A DNA stretch of 64,000 bases from Zygotorulaspora mrakii (lineage: Eukaryota; Ascomycota; Saccharomycetes; Saccharomycetales; Saccharomycetaceae). Of this stretch, positions 38,945-49,933 are shown in pieces (position 1 is the stretch's first letter; every line of letters starts with the position of its first letter). A model generated the notes under the pieces. It searched no databases. It saw only the letters and a list, made by a program, of their open reading frames with translations, and was not told the DNA's origin. Position numbers and translations under genes: made by a program. The stretch is from contig NC_050722.1 in NCBI RefSeq assembly GCF_013402915.1, positions 248,001-312,000 of the forward strand, in the 5' to 3' direction.

Positions 38945-40063
38945 TTATTTAATTTTATCACTTCTCGGGAAGAATTCATTGAGATCCCTCAATGCAATTT
39001 GATATAATAAAAGCATTATACTACTTTGAACACTTGTCCAAATAAACCGGGGCCCAACACCGCTGAAGAATCCTAAGATTCCTTCAGATTTATAAACAGT
39101 TCTGAGACTGAAAAATAGCGAGTTTGACAAATTTGCGGGCTTAGCAGAAGAGGTATATTTATTAGGATTTATGGGCTGTTGAGTCTGAACTCTAGTCTTA
39201 ATGACATCGAGTGGCGTTGTCAATATACCTGCTAGGCCACCGGCTACAGCACCGGTTATGATTTCACTCGATAAGGACAATTCGTCTTTCATAATATCTT
39301 TATTTTCTACTTTGTAAGCCCATTGTCTACATTTCTCATAAAATGCAAATTGAAGAGCACTAAATGGCAAGTCTCTAGCCAATGTCGCCTTGTAGCCAAA
39401 AAGCAAAGCTCCAGCGCCTTCAGCCTTGATCACAGTTTTGACTGTATCACGCAGATTTTTATAATTATATCCAGAATTGAAATATGGATTATTATATTTT
39501 CCCTGCAATTGTAACCTTGTTTTCAGAACTTCTGAAGGTACATAAACAATACTTGAAAACAGATCTCCCAGAAATCCGGAAGATAAATGAGATATTGTTT
39601 CGTTTATCTTCCAATGATCGATGAACTTCCTTTTGAAGTATTCGTAAGTCCCAAAGAAAATCGCTGCACTAGGAAAAGATCCTAACATAGCCGCACAGTA
39701 TCCACCATATAAGCCTTTTCTGAAACCTTCTTGCATGAATATGGTGCGATAAGCGCTAAGCATATTTCTATAGCTAGGCACAGAAGGCGCACCCTGTTGT
39801 CTTGTTTTGACTGTATCCAAGGAGTGCATTGAGGTGTCACCAATAGCACCTCCTATACCACCTGCAACTATACAGAGCAACAAAGGACTATTGTTTTCCT
39901 CTAGAGACCTTCTAGCTGATCCATTTTGTTTGTTATTATCATCATCCTTATCACTGTCATCATCATCTCCAGCACCTTGATGCGCAAAAGCCCTGGTAGG
40001 TTTCATATGAGGGTGGTCGTGGTGGTAGTGCGCCACGGGTATCGAAGAGGTGTAATTCCACAT
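38945..40063 (-). CDS. MME1: Mitochondrial carrier, YMR166C/Mme1-type
   Basis: This is a solute carrier of the mitochondrial inner membrane; the S. cerevisiae orthologue Mme1 is reported to export Mg2+. From the ATG at 40063 it has 372 aa (368 in S. cerevisiae); the frame extends 11 codons to a TTG. Three carrier repeats are visible. Their signature motifs are HSLDTVKTR (Ser in place of the usual Pro), [11 protein letters not shown] and [12 protein letters not shown] His/Asp-rich N-terminal segment precedes them. The sequence also resembles S-adenosylmethionine carriers, so the substrate is not fixed by sequence alone. It is the expected neighbour of PAH1. Confidence 0.9.
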   Translation of the reverse strand: MWNYTSSIPVAHYHHDHPHMKPTRAFAHQGAGDDDDSDKDDDNNKQNGSARRSLEENNSPLLLCIVAGGIGGAIGDTSMHSLDTVKTRQQGAPSVPSYRNMLSAYRTIFMQEGFRKGLYGGYCAAMLGSFPSAAIFFGTYEYFKRKFIDHWKINETISHLSSGFLGDLFSSIVYVPSEVLKTRLQLQGKYNNPYFNSGYNYKNLRDTVKTVIKAEGAGALLFGYKATLARDLPFSALQFAFYEKCRQWAYKVENKDIMKDELSLSSEIITGAVAGGLAGILTTPLDVIKTRVQTQQPINPNKYTSSAKPANLSNSLFFSLRTVYKSEGILGFFSGVGPRFIWTSVQSSIMLLLYQIALRDLNEFFPRSDKIK

Positions 40064-41743
<1,680 letters not shown>

Positions 41744-41771
41744 TGCCTGATTTTTGTCGTTTTCCAAGCAC

Positions 41772-42959
41772 TTATTCCAGAAATGCAACTTTAATATTAA
41801 ATTTATCTATAAATGTCCTCCAAGAAGGCATATCCAATTGGAAGATAATGTGATTTTGCTGTGCATCACGTCTTTTTTGAGCTTCAATAGCTTTCTCTTG
41901 CGGATCTCTTGGAAGTTCTTCCTTGATACGTACACATGGGAAACCCTGTGCATCTTCTTCCATCACTACTCTTCCTTCTTTGACCAAGAAACTGGCATAA
42001 AAGAGATTTTCTACAGACTTCGAAAACGAAATCGGATCGATGATAAACTCATACAAATTTATAGCTTCGTGACCCTTCTTCTTCAAAAGAACCTTAAAAC
42101 ACCGCCTGACGTGCTCCGGTGTCGTGGCCTCTTGAACACTGCTCAATGAATTTTGGGTGACTTTTTCCGCTGTTACAGCTGCACCCACTGTCTCACGCTC
42201 CCTTCTATTTATTACAGATCTGGCTTTCCTCGTAAGCGACAGTGGCCCCAAAAGATGATCCACTGATTGTGGCATTTTTGATAAATGTTCAAAAAGAGCT
42301 CCCATCCTCGACCAGTTGAACTGGTCAAATTCATTGTATGTAGCAAATTGCTGTAGATGGGTTCTTCTTATTATGCCCTCTTTGAACCGGTCGACCTCAC
42401 TGACCTCTAGATCTCCTTCCACATGCGACGCTGCGCTCTCCTTGGGCTCCTTCGGACTCCCATTCGGAGACTCGCTATTAGAAACGGTGTAAGCATCACT
42501 TGTTATAAGATTCTCTGAACCTCCACTGCTGGCGAGGTATTCCTTCAGCATATATTTTTTTAGACTGTTGACAATATCATGCAGATTAACCAGACTTTTG
42601 CCGTCGTCAAATTTTAGATTTCTGACACTTATTTCAGCTAGTTCGCTTATACAGACCATAGCACGGGCATCGTGCGCAAACAGGCCATTGTTCTTGGTCC
42701 CTTCGACTTTCTTATATAGTGCATCTACCTTGTCTAAGCTATCCATGGCAATTTTGATGTCACCCGTGCGTGCAACTTGAACCCTATCTTGATTCATAGC
42801 TTCTTCAAATTTCCTATACGCTTGCAATACTTCGAATTCAGTTCCTGCTCCAATATCACGAGTCTCAACATTGTAGCCCTCCGCACCGCGTCTTTTACTT
42901 ACACCTTCTTCATCTGCATCTCCAGGACTACGTGCCCTTTTATTTGACGGATTTGACAT
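41772..42959 (-). CDS. NSE4: Smc5-Smc6 complex kleisin subunit Nse4
   Basis: Nse4 (Qri2) bridges the Smc5 and Smc6 heads and is essential for repair and chromosome segregation. It has 395 aa (402 in S. cerevisiae). The N-terminal part has a basic segment, then a helical kleisin region (VLQAYRKFEEAM...). An acidic middle follows, and the C-terminal winged-helix domain at about residues 290-395 contains INLYEFIIDPISFSKSVENLFY and ends in WRTFIDKFNI. The 682-bp spacer on its 5' side is shared with MLH1. Confidence 0.95.
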   Translation of the reverse strand: MSNPSNKRARSPGDADEEGVSKRRGAEGYNVETRDIGAGTEFEVLQAYRKFEEAMNQDRVQVARTGDIKIAMDSLDKVDALYKKVEGTKNNGLFAHDARAMVCISELAEISVRNLKFDDGKSLVNLHDIVNSLKKYMLKEYLASSGGSENLITSDAYTVSNSESPNGSPKEPKESAASHVEGDLEVSEVDRFKEGIIRRTHLQQFATYNEFDQFNWSRMGALFEHLSKMPQSVDHLLGPLSLTRKARSVINRRERETVGAAVTAEKVTQNSLSSVQEATTPEHVRRCFKVLLKKKGHEAINLYEFIIDPISFSKSVENLFYASFLVKEGRVVMEEDAQGFPCVRIKEELPRDPQEKAIEAQKRRDAQQNHIIFQLDMPSWRTFIDKFNIKVAFLE

Positions 42960-43641
42960 GCTACTTTCCTCTTTTCAAGGCTTTTTTTCTCATCTGATTG
43001 ATATTAATTCACTTATTTTGTTATGGATTGACATTTTGTTATTTCAGCTCATCCCATGTAAAGGTCGCGATGATTACCTACAAGAAACAAGATACTTAAG
43101 AAAAACAAATACTTCTTCAATCATTTAGTGCAGCGCTATTTACTTTACCTCATATTTCAGGTCTCTTGAGTTTTATGTGCAAAATTTTCCTGTATTTCTT
43201 GCAGCTATTGCACCGCCTAGTTCAAGGTACTGACTGGGGAGCACGCTCTTGGATCAAATGTAGGTTGGTAATTAAACCAATAAGTCGAATGTAGGCACCA
43301 ACTGATGACCCAAGGAAGTTGGAGCAAACCGGCATTCTTCTTCCAGCAAAATCGAACCTTAGCCTCGATAAGCATGAAATTCTTCTATTATACTACTATC
43401 CCATCTTGAAAGCTCTTTAACTGTGCTAATTCTGCGTTGTGCTAGCACCACTCAGCAAGCGCCCCATTTTCAATTCTTTCAGTTTTCATTACTGTTTTGT
43501 CTTTAGTTCGTATATCTATTTTCGATTCAATCACTCGCGAACTTGGATTGTGACTTCACCAAATTTAACTCATAAGATACTCAATAGTACGCGAATAGTA
43601 CGACTGAACTCAAACGGAGATCAAGTCTTAGCAAAACTGAG
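42960..43641. other. Divergent region NSE4/MLH1
   Basis: At 682 bp this is the longest spacer that is free of tRNA or LTR. It contains ACGCGAA (43589-43595), a partial MluI-box match 50 bp before MLH1. An 80-codon plus-strand frame at 43439-43681 starts at GTG and overlaps MLH1, and is rejected. No RNA gene is recognised. Confidence 0.5.
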
Positions 43642-45837
43642 ATGGGAGCTAGTATCAGGCGTTTGGACGAGTCCGTGGTAAACAAGATTGCAGCCGGTGA
43701 GATTATCATCTCTCCAGTGAATGCTCTTAAGGAGATGATGGAGAACAGTATCGATGCTGGTGCCACCTCATTGGATGTGTTAGTGCGAGATGGTGGTATA
43801 AAATTGTTGCAGATTAGCGATAACGGATCTGGAATCAGTAAAGAAGACTTACCTATATTGTGTGAAAGGTTCACCACATCGAAGCTCAGCAAGTTCGAAG
43901 ACCTCGAGAGTATAGCGACATATGGGTTCAGAGGTGAAGCACTAGCCAGTATATCACATATCGCTAGAGTTACGATTACCACAAAGACTGCAGCAGATAG
44001 ATGTGCCTGGAAGGCAAGCTACAGTGATGGCAAAATGCTGGAGCCGCCGAAGGCAGTTGCAGGAAAAGATGGCACTGTGATTCTTGTAGAAGATCTTTTC
44101 TATAATATGCCATCAAGATTGCAAGCCTTGAGGTCTCCAAGTGAAGAGTATGGAAAGATTCTGGATGTAATAGGCCGCTATTCGATTCATTCTAAAAGTA
44201 TCGGATTCTCATGCAAGAAATTTGGTGACTCTCAGTTTGCATTGACTGTGAAAATGGATTCTACTGACGAGGATAGAATAAGGACTGTTTTTGGCAATTC
44301 TGTATCTAAAAATCTACTGGACATAGCATTGGATGCTGATACAGAATTAAATATAATGAGCGTTAAGGGAAAAGTAAGCAACCCCGATTTCAACTGTAAA
44401 AGATCTATACCACCTGTTTTTTTCATAAACAATAGGCTTGTATCGTGTAATCCTCTGGCAAGAGCACTGCGACAGGTTTACTCTAATTATTTGCCAAAGG
44501 GCAATAAACCTTTTATCCATTTGAGCATTATGATCGATCCAAAGTCCGTTGACGTTAATGTGCACCCTACAAAGAGAGAGGTCAGGTTTTTACATCAGGA
44601 TCAGATCATTGAAAAAATCAACTCGCAATTGAACGAAAATCTTTCCCACATAGATACCTCACGCTCTTTCAAAGCTTCATCCATCTTGACTGGGAGACAA
44701 CTAGGTAGTTCATTAGAGACGGGTAGCAAAGCAAATGAGCACTACCAACACATATCAGCAACACAAAATTCTGGGTTTGTCCAAAAGGATTATGAAGCTA
44801 AAACTTCGAAGAGATATGAGAATAAGCTAGTTCGAACTGATGCTTCTCAAAGCAAAATCACTTCTTTTTTACAATCCAATCCGACGCCTTTGATAAGAGG
44901 CTCCAGCCAAGTTCTGAACAATAAAGATGCTGTTCCTAATTCTGATATCTCAAATGATTTGGAGGAACCAACTCAAGTAGCGACTTTAAGCTCTCGGGAG
45001 TTCACGAAAGGCAATAAATCTTACAAAATTGTTACCAAAGAAAGAGTAAATGTTAATCTGTCTAGCATAAAAAGGTTGCGAGAGGTTGTTGACAATTCGA
45101 CCCATAAAGAGTTGACAAATGTATTTGCTAATTTGACATATGTGGGAATCGCCGATGAAGAAAGAAGACTAGCCACAATACAGCAAGATTTGAAACTATT
45201 TTTGGTAGATTACGGTGCTGTATGCAATGAATTATTTTACCAAATTTGTTTAACAGACTTCTGTAACTATGGTAGTATCGAATTACACTCAGATTCGAAG
45301 GAAAATCTTTGTCTTGTCAATTTACTAATTGGATTTCAACACTTAGAAAAAGATGAAATAAACAGAATAGTTGAGAAAATATGGGAGATGCGCGATATGC
45401 TGCTTGAATACTTCTCTATTAGATTAGAATCTGATGAGAAAGATGTAGATCAACATGTTGGCAGTATCAGACTTTCCGGTCTGCCATTACTGCTGAAGGG
45501 CTATAATCCGCCCCTATTGAAGCTACCGTTCTTTATCTACAGAATTGGAACCAAGGTAAACTGGGAAGAGGAAGAGCTATGTCTTGATGGCATAATGAGG
45601 CAAATTGCTCTGTTCTACGTACCCGAAATTATTGAGCAGGTTGATGAGTGCGATCAGAGCTTGAGTGAAGAAGATAAAATCACTTTTGTCGCAAAATCCA
45701 ATGAAATGTCCTCAACTTTGGAGAATGTGATATTTCCTTGCATAAAGAGACGGTTCCTGGCTCCACAAAAGTTAGTTACAGATGTCATAGAGATAGCGAA
45801 CCTCCCTGGCTTGTACAAAGTCTTCGAGAGATGCTAA
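43642..45837 (+). CDS. MLH1: DNA mismatch-repair protein Mlh1
   Basis: Mlh1 is the MutL-family ATPase that pairs with Pms1, Mlh2 or Mlh3 in mismatch repair and meiotic crossing-over. It has 731 aa (769 in S. cerevisiae). The N-terminal GHKL ATPase domain has the motifs NKIAAGEIIISP, DNGSGI, FTTSK and GFRGEALASI. A polar linker covers about residues 335-475. The C-terminal dimerisation domain ends in the invariant FERC tail, which completes the Pms1 endonuclease site. The ATG at 43642 gives the usual short lead before the ATPase. The stop lies 16 bp from the stop of CEP3. It belongs to the chromosome XIII set. Confidence 0.98.
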   Translation: MGASIRRLDESVVNKIAAGEIIISPVNALKEMMENSIDAGATSLDVLVRDGGIKLLQISDNGSGISKEDLPILCERFTTSKLSKFEDLESIATYGFRGEALASISHIARVTITTKTAADRCAWKASYSDGKMLEPPKAVAGKDGTVILVEDLFYNMPSRLQALRSPSEEYGKILDVIGRYSIHSKSIGFSCKKFGDSQFALTVKMDSTDEDRIRTVFGNSVSKNLLDIALDADTELNIMSVKGKVSNPDFNCKRSIPPVFFINNRLVSCNPLARALRQVYSNYLPKGNKPFIHLSIMIDPKSVDVNVHPTKREVRFLHQDQIIEKINSQLNENLSHIDTSRSFKASSILTGRQLGSSLETGSKANEHYQHISATQNSGFVQKDYEAKTSKRYENKLVRTDASQSKITSFLQSNPTPLIRGSSQVLNNKDAVPNSDISNDLEEPTQVATLSSREFTKGNKSYKIVTKERVNVNLSSIKRLREVVDNSTHKELTNVFANLTYVGIADEERRLATIQQDLKLFLVDYGAVCNELFYQICLTDFCNYGSIELHSDSKENLCLVNLLIGFQHLEKDEINRIVEKIWEMRDMLLEYFSIRLESDEKDVDQHVGSIRLSGLPLLLKGYNPPLLKLPFFIYRIGTKVNWEEEELCLDGIMRQIALFYVPEIIEQVDECDQSLSEEDKITFVAKSNEMSSTLENVIFPCIKRRFLAPQKLVTDVIEIANLPGLYKVFERC

Positions 45838-45853
45838 ATCCGCTCTTACCCAA

Positions 45854-47710
45854 TCATGCTATGGCACTTTCAATGGGATGCTGTGATTCAAATCTTGAGA
45901 TAATCTGTCTCAAGCTATTGTGCTCAATTACGTTAGATTGATGATCGTCAAAGCTTCGCTTTCGACTGATTGAATTGACATTCCTGATAAGCGATGGAAA
46001 TTGTTGGAACCTTTGAGATACACTGTCCACATCATTCTGCAAAATTTCAATAACTGGATGCTTCAGATAATCAGAAGTATCCTTCAATTGCACTGTAGTC
46101 CAGATAGTCCGTAAATAACTAAATCGGCTCAGCAAATACTGCAAATTCACAAGTTTTGACTTGAATACCGACGGGAGGTTTGAAATAAGCTCAGAGATGT
46201 CAAGATTCAATTCCTCTACTGCATCCGACTGTTTGAATAAACTATAGAATGCGTAAAAGGAGCTTATTCTGACCACTGACTGAAGTACCATATAATGCGA
46301 ATTGAAAATAATCTTTTTGGACTGTCTTATATTTCTGACGATCAAAGATATTAAACTTTTAGCGTAGTGAATTGATTTATCAAAAGAGTTCGCGGCGTCA
46401 TGATAAATAAAATAAATCTTATAGAGTTTCCACGATATCATCCTTAAAAGATATGTAATGAGAAATTTCTCGAAATCTGATTTCAAAATGTTACTTTCCT
46501 GCTCCATAGAGTGCTTTTCATTGAATATCTCTATTTGTCTTTGGATAGCGTCAAGAGTTTTGAGGGGTGGCTTGATGTCTTTGGTCAAATACTGATCTAA
46601 ATCTCTGTCCAACGATACAATCTTCCAAAAAAAGACCTCGAAATTTTGCTCACTTTGATAAACGTCAACGTTTGGCAGATCCTCCAAATAAGCAGCGTGC
46701 TGTAAAAGTGAGGATAATTCAGTGTGAAAGCAAATGTTCGAGTTTGGATTAGAATGAAGATAGTCACATATGCATAGACGATACCATAATTTCTCGCAAT
46801 TCAATTTTGTTAGCCTCAAAAGAGTAGAATCGCTCATAGAGAGCTTGAAATCATTTAAATGGAAAGCTTTGGAAATTTGGAAACATATTATGCGCATACT
46901 ATTCGCCAAACAAATGTTTGTCCAAGGAAATGACGTGTTTGCTAGGATAAGATAAATTTGGACTAACCTGACATCTGCCGTCGACAAAAATTTGGCACAA
47001 TAAAGCTGTGATACTGTGCATTCAGTGAATGCTCCAATAATGTCGATTTTTACGTCCTCCGTCCATTTCTGTTCGTCATTTTCCTCTCTAATACTCTTGG
47101 ATAATGGCTGGTGATTGAGAGGTAGAGGAATCACTTTTCGCAACTCTTTCAACGGCATGTAGTATACAGTCAGTGTAAATAATGACCAAAGAAGTGTGTC
47201 AGAATAGTAATCATCAGATGAAAAGAGCGGGGGATCTTCAGTGTTTCCACTTTCCATATCTCTCCTTTGCCAGTACTCTTCCAGCAGTAAATAGAGCTCA
47301 CCTATGTCGCTAAAACATCCAAAGTATAGTGCCCCCAATCTTTCCATCGAGTAATCCAGTAGTTTAAATGACTGATCGCGCTTTAGAAAAGTCATCCAAT
47401 ATTTGCACTCCTGCAAATCATCTGAGACATCCACGAAGTTGTCTGCTACCTTAGTATTATCAGTCTTTAATAATCCAATATCCATAATCCAATACTCATA
47501 CTTTTGCCAAAGTTGCAAAATCTTAGTGAAGGATAGGTAGGAATTGGTCTCTAGCTCCGACTTTCTATTCGCTTCAATGCATTCTTTTTCTTGTCCTCGT
47601 TTTACGCAGTTAGTGCAAGGTATCAAACGATCGCATTTTACCTTCCTCTTAGCACAAATAGGACATGGGTGCGCTGATCTTTTCGTCTCTGCACTTGCAC
47701 CATCTCTCAT
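45854..47710 (-). CDS. CEP3: Centromere-binding CBF3 subunit Cep3
   Basis: Cep3 is the zinc-cluster subunit of CBF3 that reads the CDEIII element of point centromeres. It has 618 aa (608 in S. cerevisiae). The N-terminal Zn2Cys6 cluster has Cys16, Cys19, Cys26, Cys32, Cys35 and Cys44. The rest is a helical fungal-transcription-factor-like fold without an activation domain. Its presence says that this species uses point centromeres; no centromere was seen in the window. A MluI box lies upstream. Confidence 0.95.
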   Translation of the reverse strand: MRDGASAETKRSAHPCPICAKRKVKCDRLIPCTNCVKRGQEKECIEANRKSELETNSYLSFTKILQLWQKYEYWIMDIGLLKTDNTKVADNFVDVSDDLQECKYWMTFLKRDQSFKLLDYSMERLGALYFGCFSDIGELYLLLEEYWQRRDMESGNTEDPPLFSSDDYYSDTLLWSLFTLTVYYMPLKELRKVIPLPLNHQPLSKSIREENDEQKWTEDVKIDIIGAFTECTVSQLYCAKFLSTADVRLVQIYLILANTSFPWTNICLANSMRIICFQISKAFHLNDFKLSMSDSTLLRLTKLNCEKLWYRLCICDYLHSNPNSNICFHTELSSLLQHAAYLEDLPNVDVYQSEQNFEVFFWKIVSLDRDLDQYLTKDIKPPLKTLDAIQRQIEIFNEKHSMEQESNILKSDFEKFLITYLLRMISWKLYKIYFIYHDAANSFDKSIHYAKSLISLIVRNIRQSKKIIFNSHYMVLQSVVRISSFYAFYSLFKQSDAVEELNLDISELISNLPSVFKSKLVNLQYLLSRFSYLRTIWTTVQLKDTSDYLKHPVIEILQNDVDSVSQRFQQFPSLIRNVNSISRKRSFDDHQSNVIEHNSLRQIISRFESQHPIESAIA

Positions 47711-48143
47711 AACGAGTTACTACCTTCTCTTGTCTATACTGCTCAAAGATAAACAATCGGCTGTTTTTCTTGATCTTAATCATGATAATGCGCCTTGAAG
47801 AGACCTGAAAAATCAACTACGGTTGGATTGATTAATTCGAGGAACAGTAAATGAGGACTCACTTCTTGCTATCTTGTTTTGCAAGCATGGTGGACATAAT
47901 ACTGGAAGGCGATATCAGTTGGCTGATTCACTGCTTTTTGAAACGCGTAACAGATATCTGACGAGACCAGCTGATAATCTGATGCTATTAGTGGTATTAC
48001 AAGATCAGTAGTACTACAGTTCTTTTACCCCATTATGTAAGAATGCACGAAAAATGTCTATTTTGAAACTTAATCTAGCTATTTAATTGAGTGCGCATTT
48101 TCCCATTTCGTCTAAAACATATATAGACAGCCCTACCGATTCG
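47711..48143. other. Intergenic CEP3 promoter / ALD 3' flank
   Basis: This 433-bp region lies between CEP3 and the minus-strand aldehyde dehydrogenase, and the CEP3 promoter is part of it. The only site recognised is a MluI box at 47943-47948. Confidence 0.5.
47943..47948. promoter_or_regulatory. MluI box (ACGCGT) upstream of CEP3
   Basis: A perfect ACGCGT (AAACGCGTAA context) lies 233 bp upstream of the CEP3 ATG. A link to cell-cycle control of a kinetochore gene is plausible but rests on the motif alone. Confidence 0.4.
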
Positions 48144-49655
48144 TTAATAATCCGATATATTGAAATGAGCTGCCTTTGTTTGACAATAAGCAGTCACTCC
48201 GCTTTCCCCCAACTCTCTACCTATCCCCGAAGACTTGAATCCACCGAATGGAACCGAAATTTCCTCATCGTTAGATGAATTAACCCAAACCGTACCTGCG
48301 TTGATATCTCTCACGAATCTATTTGCTAATCTTATATTTTCTGTAAAAACTGCCGAAGCCAGCCCATAAGCCGTATCATTTGCAAGCTCTATAGCCTCGT
48401 CGTAGTCTTTGAATTTGGAAATAACTGCCACTGGACCAAATATTTCCTCTTTGTTCAACTTAGATATCTGTGGAACATCTGTGAAAAAAATTGGAGGAAT
48501 GAAATAACCCTTTGAGTTAGCGGGAAAATCGCCGAGCGTTATGATATTTAATTTTTCTTCGTTAACGCCATGATCAACGTAGGCTCTAATCTTCTTGTAC
48601 TGAACTTCGGAAATGACGGGCCCCAACGTACATTCCTTGTCGAACGGATCTAACCGCGTACCAAACCTCCATTCTGACTGAATATGTGACTTAAATTTCT
48701 TGAGAAATTCATCATAAATTGTTTCTTGAACGTAGATACGGGAATTTGCCGTACAATTTTGACCAGAATTATATAAAATTCCACCGGCAATCCACTCAAC
48801 AGAATTATCTAAATCAGCATCGTCAAATACCACAGCCGGAGATTTACCACCGCATTCCAAAGTGACATCCTTGAGATTGGATTGCGCTGCAATCTGCATA
48901 ATCTTTTGCCCTACAGCTGTACTTCCTGTAAATGCAATTTTGTCAACATCAGGATGATTAGCCAAGGCTGCCCCAGCGACTGATCCCAACCCAGGCACAA
49001 CATTCAATACACCGGACGGGAAACCTGCTTCAGTAAACAATTGTGCCATGTAGAGTAACGAAAGTGACGTATTCTCCGCCGGTTTGATAACAATGGTATT
49101 GCCCGCTGCAAGGCAACCTTGGATCTTCCATGACGCCATTGCCAAAGGATAATTCCAAGGAATCACCTGTCCGACAACGCCATACGGCACTTTGAAAGTT
49201 AACGCATACTTTTCATGTTTCAAGGGTACGGTTTGACCCTTGGTATATTTATCGGCTCCTCCAGCGAAATACCTAGTTAGCTGTATAATCTGATCTAGAT
49301 CTCCCTGCGCATTCGAATGATACGGCTTGCCGGAGTCCAAGGTTTCCAAAGCAGCAAGTTTGTGCCGGTTTTTTTCTATCAGCTCCCCCAACCTGTATAA
49401 CAACTTACCACGGTCCTCAGCTGAAGTCTTCGACCAAACAGTTTTATAGCATTTTCGAGCTGCTTTCACAGCCTTATCGACGTCGTTCACACCAGCTGCA
49501 TAGAAAGACGTCAATTTCTCTCCAGTGGCCGGATTGAATGTATCAATTTTTTCATTGCCTTCACTTGCAACATATTCGTTTCCGATAAACAACCCAACAG
49601 GAACTTTATCGTCCCAACCAACTTGTGGTGCATTTAGAATCTCAAACAGTGACAT
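48144..49655 (-). CDS. Cytosolic aldehyde dehydrogenase, Ald2/Ald3-type
   Basis: This NAD(P)-dependent dehydrogenase oxidises aldehydes to acids; S. cerevisiae Ald2 and Ald3 serve 3-aminopropanal oxidation (beta-alanine) and stress. It has 503 aa (506 in Ald2/Ald3) and no targeting sequence, so it is probably cytosolic. The catalytic Cys301 lies in GQNCTANSR and the general base Glu267 in LECGGKSP. The IPWNYPL and VIKPAENTSLS cofactor motifs are canonical. It stands where S. cerevisiae has the tandem ALD3-ALD2 (YMR169C-YMR170C), in the same orientation, so it represents the pre-duplication gene. Divergent from a second ALD. Confidence 0.93.
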   Translation of the reverse strand: MSLFEILNAPQVGWDDKVPVGLFIGNEYVASEGNEKIDTFNPATGEKLTSFYAAGVNDVDKAVKAARKCYKTVWSKTSAEDRGKLLYRLGELIEKNRHKLAALETLDSGKPYHSNAQGDLDQIIQLTRYFAGGADKYTKGQTVPLKHEKYALTFKVPYGVVGQVIPWNYPLAMASWKIQGCLAAGNTIVIKPAENTSLSLLYMAQLFTEAGFPSGVLNVVPGLGSVAGAALANHPDVDKIAFTGSTAVGQKIMQIAAQSNLKDVTLECGGKSPAVVFDDADLDNSVEWIAGGILYNSGQNCTANSRIYVQETIYDEFLKKFKSHIQSEWRFGTRLDPFDKECTLGPVISEVQYKKIRAYVDHGVNEEKLNIITLGDFPANSKGYFIPPIFFTDVPQISKLNKEEIFGPVAVISKFKDYDEAIELANDTAYGLASAVFTENIRLANRFVRDINAGTVWVNSSNDEEISVPFGGFKSSGIGRELGESGVTAYCQTKAAHFNISDY

Positions 49656-49840
49656 GGTCTATCTTTACAAAAAACGCTAAATCTAATCCCGCCAGCATTT
49701 GGACCCTCTTGTCCCTTTATATGATTTCAGTAAATACTAAGTTCCGATAAGCTCAACACCGCGATTGGCGCGATGAAAAAGTCATATCGGGAAATTGGAG
49801 GCGAGAAGATTTATCAATGTGGCATATTGGATTTGATGGG

Positions 49841-49848
49841 TATATAAA
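49841..49848 (+). promoter_or_regulatory. TATA box of the plus-strand aldehyde dehydrogenase
   Basis: TATATAAA lies 86 bp upstream of the ATG at 49934 in the 278-bp divergent promoter. A consensus TATA box fits an inducible, stress- or carbon-regulated gene. No stress-response element (AGGGG) was seen. Confidence 0.5.
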
Positions 49849-49933
49849 CAGGTCGAATACTGCGATTAATAGGTCCAATTGATATGTATTCGGTAGTGGT
49901 GGTCACAGATATCTGGTAAATTGGTGGTGAAAA

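Noticed and set aside
41754..42149. 131-codon plus-strand frame after QRI7
   Set aside because: It lies antisense to the C-terminal winged-helix domain of NSE4, which explains its openness.
43439..43681. 80-codon plus-strand frame upstream of MLH1
   Set aside because: It begins at GTG and overlaps the MLH1 start in another frame. It looks like chance.
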